Part shown: positions 1-5,306 of the stretch, piece by piece
Position numbering within the stretch: position 1 is the stretch's first letter
How the letters are laid out: each line of letters opens with the position of its first letter
From: Bacillota bacterium
GTDB lineage: Bacteria > Bacillota > Clostridia > Acetivibrionales > Acetivibrionaceae
NCBI GenBank assembly: GCA_023421115.1
Contig: JAEZUI010000090.1
Location: 1-6,048, forward strand
DNA: 6,048 bases
Reading direction: 5' to 3'
Notes under the pieces: model-generated
Database searches by the model: none
Told to the model about the DNA's origin: nothing
What the model saw: only the letters and a program-made list of their open reading frames with translations
Position numbers and translations under genes: made by a program

Positions 1-332
1 CAACCCAGTTGCTTCCATTGAAATTAAGCTGCGAATACCTTGTTATGCTCTCTGTTGTAAACCTTACAAGTACTGTTATTTCTTTCGTTCTGACTGTTGT
101 ACCCTTTGCCTCCGGAGCGTTTTTACCTTCAACATATATTCGGTACAAGCCCTCCGCACTTGGGATAAACTTATATGTAAGATTATTCCCCTCTTGCACA
201 GTAAATCTTTTGCCATTTACATACGCATAAATATATGCACAATTCTTTCCTTCTGCTTTTATGGTTAGTCATGTTCTGCAAGGCTGTCCACACAGGCACT
301 TTCAAGTAAATACTTTTTATTGTATTTACCGC
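1..332 (-). pseudogene. Decayed fragment of a Tyr-rich beta-sandwich surface domain, frameshifted, running off the left edge
   Basis: The minus strand is open from 268 down to the edge (89 codons) without any start codon, directly after a TGA at 269-271. It reads as an extracellular beta-sandwich repeat: KAEGKNCAYIYAYVNGKRF, then LTYKFIPSAEGLYRIYV. The alternating Tyr and the closing 'G-Y-R-I-Y-V' recall the triple-tyrosine (Y_Y_Y-like) or bacterial Ig-like repeats of big clostridial wall proteins. Codons 332-270, one frame away, read IKSIYLKVPVWTALQNM, which resembles the usual lead-in of such a domain (IKSI...SPQPVGTAL). A single one-base shift near 268-272 would therefore rejoin the domain. 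A TAG at 333-335 closes that frame upstream and no Shine-Dalgarno site is seen. I read it as a remnant of a larger surface protein, perhaps an older copy of the toxin-bearing protein. The family call is from memory of the pattern; the broken frame is directly visible. Confidence 0.5.
306..329. repeat. Perfect 8-bp AT-rich inverted repeat
   Basis: GTAAATAC (306-313) and GTATTTAC (322-329) are perfect reverse complements around an 8-base spacer. Neither side is followed by a T-run, so it is a poor terminator. It lies inside the decayed domain fragment and may be chance in AT-rich DNA. Confidence 0.35.
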
Positions 333-344
333 CTAATTTCTATG

Positions 345-382
345 CAAAAAGAGACCCCGAATCTGCATTGCTAGAGTCGGGG
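345..382 (-). terminator. Rho-independent terminator reading leftward
   Basis: On the minus strand CCCCGA (382-377) pairs with TCGGGG (360-355). After one mismatch the stem continues with three more pairs (TCT/AGA), closing an 8-base loop. The GC-rich stem is followed at 354-345 by TCTCTTTTTG, a U-rich tail in RNA. It lies about 115 bases past the stop of the metallophosphoesterase gene and is the best candidate for ending that transcript. The plus-strand side has no T-run, so it probably works in one direction only. Confidence 0.7.
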
Positions 383-498
383 ACAGTTTGCAATATTGTT
401 ATGGATAAACACAAGTATTATTTCATACAACTTTCTAAGTCAAGGATGTGAGTTACCATCATAATCTAAGCCGCAAGTGTCCTGAAAACATTAGTTCA
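383..498. other. Non-coding 3' region between phosphatase stop and terminator
   Basis: About 115 bases lie between the phosphatase stop codon and the terminator hairpin. The minus strand has only a very short open stretch (about 16 codons ending in GLDYDGNSHP) with no start codon. I see no RNA gene or convincing promoter. It is best read as a 3' untranslated region. Confidence 0.5.
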
Positions 499-1545
499 TT
501 ATGGCAGATTTAACAAATCTTCTGGATTTTCTTCTAGTGATATTCCTAAGATTTTAGCCATCTCAATTGTCTTTTCAGGTGATATACATTTCTTTAATAA
601 AACATCAATATTTAGTCTTCCATTATAACATGTAAAAAGAAATTGAGATAAACTATGCCTTTTAGCAAATTCACTAAAATCTTCTTCCCCACTATCTATT
701 AGTATTTGCTCTGTAATTCGTTCTATCGATTTAACCATACCTGGAATTGAATTTCTTAACTTCTGTACCCAGACTTCCAATAATTTTACACATTTCACCA
801 CTTCATGTTCTTCGCAGTTTTTGAAGCGATTAATTTCATTTTCAATTTGCTCCCACTTCATACTTTTCCAAGGACGATTGACGATAACCTGTTTCTGCCA
901 TTTCCTTTTTTCTGACTCCCAATAATCCTCTTTTGCCTTTACGGAATAAACTTTAAAGTCCGGTATTGTTATCGCAGTTAAAAAACCACCGTGGCAAGCA
1001 CCTGTATCAATGCCATATACTCTATCGTTATAAATTAACGGAGTATCTCCAACAAAAAGATGCCCAAATACAATTGGTTTATTTCCCCTATAAGCTTTAT
1101 ACCAACTTTTCCCATTTAGAGTTTGTTCCAAATACCTTTGACCTGAAGTAGAGCCACACAATACTTCCTGAGGCTGCTTTTTCAATTCCAAACCTGGAAT
1201 TAAGGCAGCATGAACTACAATCACATCATCATTTTCATAGAAGTAGGGCAGATTGCGCATCCAGTTAATCGTCTCATCATAATACTGCCCAAATTGAAGT
1301 TTAGTAATTTCTTGGGCATATGTATAAATTTTATTCAAGTGTTTCCTTTCGTGATTCCCACACACTACCAGACACTCTTTACCTTCCCTAAAAAACTTTA
1401 CTACTTCCATGGACTTAGGTCCCCTATCAATTATATCCCCAGCTGAAATTATTTGATCATCTTTGTTCAATCCAACTTTATCAAGTAAATACTGCAATTC
1501 ATCATAACATCCATGTATATCTCCAATAATGATTTGTCTATGCAT
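499..1545 (-). CDS. PPP-family metallophosphoesterase (Ser/Thr phosphatase or ApaH/PrpE-like) with C-terminal extension
   Basis: The 348-residue protein has the complete calcineurin-like metallophosphoesterase signature: GDIHG at residues 8-12 (metal ligands D9, H11), GDIIDRG at 36-42 (D37, catalytic R41), GNHE at 63-66 (N64, H65), then H112 in VVHAAL and H162 in FGHLF. The segment YGIDTGACHGGFLTAI (178-191) is the usual end of the PPP fold in bacterial Ser/Thr phosphatases and diadenosine-tetraphosphatase-like PrpE/ApaH enzymes. No signal peptide or membrane segment is seen, so it should be a cytoplasmic, two-metal (often Mn) hydrolase. The core ends near residue 205. A further roughly 140 residues, charged and probably helical, are not part of the minimal family and I do not recognise them. 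The ATG at 1545 is supported by TAGGAG at 1560-1555, nine bases upstream. A hairpin upstream and a terminator downstream suggest a single-gene transcript separate from the toxin array. The substrate cannot be decided from sequence. Confidence 0.88.
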   Translation of the reverse strand: MHRQIIIGDIHGCYDELQYLLDKVGLNKDDQIISAGDIIDRGPKSMEVVKFFREGKECLVVCGNHERKHLNKIYTYAQEITKLQFGQYYDETINWMRNLPYFYENDDVIVVHAALIPGLELKKQPQEVLCGSTSGQRYLEQTLNGKSWYKAYRGNKPIVFGHLFVGDTPLIYNDRVYGIDTGACHGGFLTAITIPDFKVYSVKAKEDYWESEKRKWQKQVIVNRPWKSMKWEQIENEINRFKNCEEHEVVKCVKLLEVWVQKLRNSIPGMVKSIERITEQILIDSGEEDFSEFAKRHSLSQFLFTCYNGRLNIDVLLKKCISPEKTIEMAKILGISLEENPEDLLNLP

Positions 1546-1590
1546 TGTTTCAAACTCCTATTTCAAAACTTTGGTTATAAAAACTATTAC

Positions 1591-1629
1591 TATTAAATAA
1601 AGGGACGGCTATCATATTAATAACCGTCC
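1591..1629 (-). terminator. Hairpin between the immunity gene and the phosphatase gene, possible weak terminator
   Basis: On the minus strand GGACGGTTAT (1629-1620) pairs with ATAGCCGTCC (1612-1603) around a 7-base loop. This is a 10-bp stem with one G-U pair. The tail CTTTATTTAATA (1602-1591) is T-rich but interrupted, so termination may be partial. The hairpin lies 40 bases past the stop of the immunity gene at 1669 and would separate the toxin array from the phosphatase. The GGGACGG...CCGTCC form also resembles short dispersed palindromes common in clostridial intergenic DNA, so it could be a REP-like unit. Confidence 0.55.
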
Positions 1630-1668
1630 ATTAAAATATCCTATAACTTAATTATATCATCTAATAAA

Positions 1669-2175
1669 TCAAAATTTCTGAGAAATTTCGAAATCTACTC
1701 TCCCAACCACATCCCCCTGAGGATTCTTTTCTATTGCCTCTATGAGCTTACCATTTTCATCATACCTATAAATATTTATTACAAGAGGTTTACTATGTTT
1801 ATCCATTTCAACTTCTTTAACTAGGTTGTTTTCTTTATCAAAATAACATTCCTTAATTAATTCAAAATTCTTGTGTTCAATAAAAATATACGATTTACGC
1901 ACATATCCCCCATCTTCTAAAAATACCTTTGGAGTATGTATTTCAATCTTTATATTTGGGTAGCTTATTAAATGCTCCTTAATTATATCATCAAAAGGTA
2001 GCTCTTTATCTGGGTAAATAAGTTGGCTCAATTTATTTTTCTGAAACAACTCGACTTTATCTCTTTTATTGAATTCACTATAGTATGCTATCTCATAGTA
2101 ATCTTTTTCCATTGCTTCTTCTTTACCAATTTTTTGTCCATAAATTTCATATTGAATTTTAGTATAATTTCTCAT
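1669..2175 (-). CDS. Probable immunity protein for the nucleotidyltransferase toxin
   Basis: The 168-residue, acidic and lysine-rich protein has no signal peptide and no membrane segment, so it should be cytoplasmic. I do not recognise a named family. The first 110 residues are mixed alpha/beta. The last 60 run as beta-hairpin-like repeats ending in YRYDENGKLIEAIEK (136-150) and GDVVGRVDFEI, a pattern reminiscent of single YD/RHS-type beta repeats. The ATG at 2175 has a very strong Shine-Dalgarno site (AAGGAGG, spaced about seven bases), which decides the start over M22. It begins only 32 bases after the stop of the toxin gene, the layout expected of a toxin-immunity pair. It is also more AT-rich than the toxin's conserved part, as polymorphic immunity genes often are. 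The role is inferred from position, size and likely location, not from a conserved motif. Confidence 0.6.
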   Translation of the reverse strand: MRNYTKIQYEIYGQKIGKEEAMEKDYYEIAYYSEFNKRDKVELFQKNKLSQLIYPDKELPFDDIIKEHLISYPNIKIEIHTPKVFLEDGGYVRKSYIFIEHKNFELIKECYFDKENNLVKEVEMDKHSKPLVINIYRYDENGKLIEAIEKNPQGDVVGRVDFEISQKF

Positions 2176-2207
2176 CTCTAATCCTCCTTCCTAATTTTAT
2201 GCCTGTT

Positions 2208-4058
2208 TTAATTAGTAGTGTTCAAGAACGGACCTACATCAAATCCTCTTCCTTCAATTATTACAGAAAGGTCAAAAGGTCCTTTTCCCGATTCCCAAAC
2301 TCTTCCCATATTTGTATAATCTACAAGCTCAAATAGTTCTTGTCCGAAGGTTGCACCTCCACTACCATTTACCCTATCAAAATAATATGAGTTTATCCTA
2401 CCATCTGCCTTTCCTTTCTCAAGACCCTCTAAAAGACTTTTTCGGATTGCAGAACCCTCTGTAGTTCTGCTTTCAATGCCTGCCTTCATTGCATTATATA
2501 GCTCATTAAATTTACTTTCGTTTACAAACACCCCTATATCAACATCATTTGCACCTGGTGTACGTACAGATGAACCTTGGATACGAACATCTTCTATTGG
2601 TATATTATATTTCTGTAGCAAACTTTTCAAACTCGTCTTAAAATCCCTAAAGTTTTGTAACGAATCAAACTTAAATGGGAAACCTCTTTTAGATACAATA
2701 TTAACGTAATTATCCATATGTAGCATTAATTCTCCTGAATTAATTGCTTTTTCTACCCTAGAGCCAGTAAACATAAAGTCTTCAATTACCTTCTCATCTA
2801 ATCCCAAATTTTTACCTGCTATAACTATATCCGATATTTCCTTTTCAGAATATCTTAGCAAAAAGCCTGATTCTCCTGCAATTCTATTAATCAAGTTGTT
2901 TTTTATCCTATTAACAGCCTCAGCCACCGTCTCTGCAGAATCCTGATCACCAATACCATAATTATCATAATTTGAAGGCTCAATTCCCAAACCCAAAAGT
3001 GTCTTTATCTGTGAAGAAGTTATCCCTTTATTTATAGCAGTTACTGCCGGTAATAAACCGCTTACACTTTGTATTATACCATATTCACCATAAACTGATG
3101 GCACTATCCCTGAATTCGAAAGAGTTATAATGCTGTTTGATAATCCGCTTGCAGCACTCTCATTTCCTGCCTGCCTAAATAGGATAAGTATTGCGTTTGT
3201 ATCCTGACCAGTGTATATTACTGCTGATTTCATATATGTATTTTTTATTAATTCTATTGTTGCTGCTTCAAATTTCCCACCTATTGTTGCAATAGCATCA
3301 TCAGACAATCCATAGTCTTTGAAATAACCTATAGCTTCCGTAGCTGGTAGTATTCTTCCTACTCCATAAGTTTTCAAATAGTCATTGGTTACATTAGTTG
3401 GCACACCTCTTGCCTGCATCTGTGCTACTGCATCCTTTATTGCAACTATCTCACCCTTAAGACCATCTATCTTTTGGTTTAATCCCTTTAGAGGCCCTAG
3501 ATTCAGTGCTAAAAGGGTACACAACGCTGATATTTGTAGCAAAAGCTCCTGTAGGTAATATACGTCACCTGTTGCATTATACATCTCTATCAACATACTT
3601 GCGTTATACATAAACATCATCAATCCAATTATTGCAAGTGTTATTTTTATAGCCTGTATTATTTTTACTGCTCCAACTATCCACCCACATGGTACTAGCA
3701 CTAGTACTGCTGTCTCTATCAAATGAAACACTACCATTGCAAAAAGGCCTGTCACGACATAACCTACAAACTTTGACAGTGCTTCTCCCACACTCATCGC
3801 ACCGCCGGCTATTCCACCGCTTATCATATACCCTGCTGACCCTGTCTCAAGATCCATTACTATATAACCGGTACCTGACCAACCATAGTACTGTATACTT
3901 TTTTCAGGTATTGTTACTGTTCTTCCTGCATTTACAAAATTCCTTATATCATTTTTAACTGATTGTTCAACTTCAAGTATCGGAAGTACTTCATTCACAT
4001 TATCCTTAAAAATACCACTGTAGAAAAGTTGGCAGAAGAACTTCGTAAACAAAGCCAT
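2208..4058 (-). CDS. Orphan polymorphic-toxin cassette: pretoxin plus C-terminal nucleotidyltransferase toxin domain
   Basis: The frame is 616 codons long. Residues 1 to about 20 are antisense to a transposase relic and look foreign. Native sequence starts near V21: a linker of the RHS-associated/transglutaminase-like surface-protein type (VLPILEVEQSVKNDI, then GTGYIVMD and GYMISGGIAGGA at 76-87). Residues 95-155 are strongly hydrophobic, with two or three membrane helices. Degenerate repeats follow at 222-380, including SGIVPSVYGEYGI (316-328) and LGIEPSNYDNYGI (357-369) plus SAETV (374-378). The tip (about 440-616) has a nucleotidyltransferase core: GSS (495-497), DVD (D505, D507) and a third acidic strand, FDLSVI with D596, matching the GS...DxD...D arrangement of that superfamily. 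Such domains in polymorphic toxins are thought to transfer a nucleotide onto RNA or protein. The ATG at 4058 has only a weak site. GTG at 3998, preceded by AAGGA, is an equally good start. There is no signal peptide, so this is probably a displaced cassette, silent unless recombined. Confidence 0.72.
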   Translation of the reverse strand: MALFTKFFCQLFYSGIFKDNVNEVLPILEVEQSVKNDIRNFVNAGRTVTIPEKSIQYYGWSGTGYIVMDLETGSAGYMISGGIAGGAMSVGEALSKFVGYVVTGLFAMVVFHLIETAVLVLVPCGWIVGAVKIIQAIKITLAIIGLMMFMYNASMLIEMYNATGDVYYLQELLLQISALCTLLALNLGPLKGLNQKIDGLKGEIVAIKDAVAQMQARGVPTNVTNDYLKTYGVGRILPATEAIGYFKDYGLSDDAIATIGGKFEAATIELIKNTYMKSAVIYTGQDTNAILILFRQAGNESAASGLSNSIITLSNSGIVPSVYGEYGIIQSVSGLLPAVTAINKGITSSQIKTLLGLGIEPSNYDNYGIGDQDSAETVAEAVNRIKNNLINRIAGESGFLLRYSEKEISDIVIAGKNLGLDEKVIEDFMFTGSRVEKAINSGELMLHMDNYVNIVSKRGFPFKFDSLQNFRDFKTSLKSLLQKYNIPIEDVRIQGSSVRTPGANDVDIGVFVNESKFNELYNAMKAGIESRTTEGSAIRKSLLEGLEKGKADGRINSYYFDRVNGSGGATFGQELFELVDYTNMGRVWESGKGPFDLSVIIEGRGFDVGPFLNTTN

Positions 4059-4259
4059 GGCTCACTTTCTACGAAAAAAGCACAGCAGATTTTTGACCTT
4101 GTTGAAGATGATTGAGATACCGAAAGAGACTATCAGATTGAAAGGGACTATATTGTTAAAAGCATTGTGAAGGAAATACGGTTCAAACAGGAAGAAGTTG
4201 CAGAGCTTAACAATGAATTGGAAAAGCTTATTCCTTCGACAGGGTATAAACAAATTGTC
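4002..4259 (+). mobile_element. Relic of an IS110-family transposase, internal fragment with in-frame stop
   Basis: The plus-strand frame through 4020 reads TTVEKLAEELRKQSHGSLS, then TKKAQQIFDLVEDD, a TGA stop at 4113-4115, then IERDYIVKSIVKEIRFKQEE, VAELNNELEKLIPSTGYKQI. The charged coiled region ending in a Leu-rich helix and 'TGYK' is the middle of IS110-type transposases, just before the usual 'T.PGIG' motif. That motif, the N-terminal DEDD nuclease part and the C-terminal Ser domain are all missing. The relic is therefore cut at both ends: one near 4000, against the toxin linker, and one near 4257, against the tipless cassette. It cannot encode an active enzyme. The family call is from recognition of the pattern; the stop and both breakpoints are seen directly. 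Confidence 0.65.
4003..4007 (-). promoter_or_regulatory. Possible Shine-Dalgarno for an internal GTG start of the orphan toxin
   Basis: On the minus strand AAGGA (4007-4003) lies four bases before an in-frame GTG at 3998-3996, the codon for V21 of the longest frame. A start here would exclude the residues that are antisense to the transposase relic and give a 596-residue product made only of native-looking sequence. The spacing is slightly short. Whether it is used is unknown. Confidence 0.35.
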
Positions 4260-4871
4260 ACCAAGTCCTGCCAGTTTCCTCAGCTCATCGTCGGTAAATT
4301 TAAATGCTGCCTTTGACTTTAGCCAATCCAATCCCTTTTTGTTGAACTTTTCTGCAAATTCCTTAATAACATCTTCTGATGCTCCTGACTTCTTAAGGCT
4401 TCTTATCATTTTATCAATTTCGTCAACTGCATCTTTGCCCTCATCAACGTTTTTGGCCACTGTCTCGAATAGCTCTTCTCCTAAAACCTTTACTATCCGG
4501 GATTTTCTTATATTCTTTGCTATTGGTCTCAATGCCCTTCCAAGCCCAAATGTAAGTAACTTTATAATAATATTGAGCTCCATGTCATCAATAAGTTCCT
4601 GACCTGCTTCCTCATTGCCGTTATCATATTGCCACAGCAAATACATTGTGTGAAAATAAGTATAAACAGCAAATAGTAAAGTAAGTATACCAAGTACTAA
4701 GAATATACCTCCAAGAATCGGACACACTGCATAGATTGCAGCTACACTCGCTAAAAGCAATACAGCTTCAACAAAATCCCATATAGCAAAGCACTCATTA
4801 ACAAAGTATGCAAACCTTACCTCTTCTGCTGATGCTCCTCCTGCAATACCTCCGCTTATCATTTGAACCAT
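4062..4871 (-). pseudogene. Tipless orphan toxin-cassette fragment (linker plus membrane pretoxin) truncated by the IS110 relic
   Basis: The open frame is 269 codons, but only residues 1 to about 205 are native. It begins at MISGGIAGGASAEE, the same linker as residues 78-89 of the neighbouring orphan toxin. A long hydrophobic block follows at 27-80 (two membrane helices, Pro and Gly between them), then charged helices to KSGASEDVIKEFAEKFNKKG (161-180). That last stretch matches DDVAKDVAERFGKEGLDLV at the start of the right-hand toxin. Residues 195-204 (DELRKLAGLG) align with that toxin's DTIKKLDDLG, after which it reads IDPSHYD; here the frame instead enters DNA antisense to the transposase relic. 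Residues 206-269 (rich in F, N, L and C) are therefore spurious. No Shine-Dalgarno site precedes the ATG at 4871, only an A-run, and it starts 24 bases after the stop of the immunity gene. The toxin tip and its immunity gene are missing. I take it as a non-functional remnant. Confidence 0.65.
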
Positions 4872-4895
4872 TTTTTTATTGTTTTTTGTACCGAA

Positions 4896-5282
4896 CTATT
4901 TTTTGAACTCCACACAAAAATTTCTTTCATAAAACTTAAGTGTTTCATCACCCATATAGCTTTTAGCTATTGGAACAAATTCTTGATATGACGCAATATT
5001 TTCTAAAACAGCTATTGCAAACACTTGACTTATAAGTGCTTTTTCTCCATATCTACAAACTTCTTCAAAGTAATCAAATATTGTTTTTAATCGCTCTGCC
5101 TCTTTGTTCTCTTTTAATAATTCAAAAATTCTTTTCATGAAAATGTCCTCAATAACTACAGTCTGAAGTATCTTCCCATAATCATCAATTAAGTATCTCT
5201 CCTCAAGTTTAAAGTCTTCCATTGTTTCTGGTAATAGTTCAAATAGCTTTTCAATAAATAGTTCGCCAGTTATTTTATCCAT
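4896..5282 (-). CDS. Probable immunity protein, DUF7674-like helical family
   Basis: The 128-residue protein has no signal peptide or membrane segment. It is acidic and almost wholly helical: LFELLPETMEDFKLEE near the N-terminus, FDYFEEVCRYGEKAL in the middle, then a Val/Ile/Ala-rich helix (QVFAIAVLENI) and AKSYMGDETLKFYE near the end. The order 'LFP...L, FLEEM...D.EV.NVL..T.LE, A..YMG..TL' is what I remember of DUF7674-type proteins found beside polymorphic toxins, so this is a family suggestion, not a search result. I use the ATG at 5282 because GAGGAG (5295-5290) sits seven bases before it. The GTG at 5297 would add five residues and overlaps that site. It follows the toxin stop by 24 bases, so the two should be co-transcribed. 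It most likely binds and neutralises the upstream toxin's C-terminal module. Confidence 0.65.
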   Translation of the reverse strand: MDKITGELFIEKLFELLPETMEDFKLEERYLIDDYGKILQTVVIEDIFMKRIFELLKENKEAERLKTIFDYFEEVCRYGEKALISQVFAIAVLENIASYQEFVPIAKSYMGDETLKFYERNFCVEFKK

Positions 5283-5289
5283 GTGATCA

Positions 5290-5295
5290 CTCCTC
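5290..5295 (-). promoter_or_regulatory. Shine-Dalgarno deciding the immunity gene start
   Basis: GAGGAG on the minus strand lies seven bases before the ATG at 5282-5280. It rules against the longer GTG start at 5297, whose codon overlaps the site. Confidence 0.7.
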
Positions 5296-5306
5296 ACCTT
5301 TTTACG

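Noticed and set aside
9..230. Plus-strand open frame of 73 codons
   Set aside because: It is antisense to the Tyr-rich domain frame, which makes better protein sense, and has no Shine-Dalgarno site.
966..1446. Two plus-strand open frames (966-1151 and 1210-1446)
   Set aside because: Both are antisense to the conserved core of the metallophosphoesterase and lack ribosome binding sites or protein-like composition.
2476..2709. Plus-strand open frame of 77 codons
   Set aside because: It is antisense to the nucleotidyltransferase motifs of the toxin, with Ser/Leu-rich shadow composition.
3689..3958. Plus-strand open frame of 89 codons, Leu/Ser-rich
   Set aside because: It is antisense to the hydrophobic pretoxin and linker; the composition is the mirror of that segment.
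4062..4256. C-terminal 64 residues of the 4062-4871 frame as a real toxin domain
   Set aside because: This stretch is the antisense of the IS110 relic and has F/N/L/C-rich shadow composition, so it is not counted as a domain.
4198..4602. Plus-strand open frame of 134 codons
   Set aside because: It overlaps the transposase relic but in a different frame from the recognisable transposase sequence, and is otherwise antisense to the pretoxin helices.
4872..4895. A terminator between the immunity gene and the tipless cassette
   Set aside because: Only A/T runs are present on either strand, with no inverted repeat able to form a stem.
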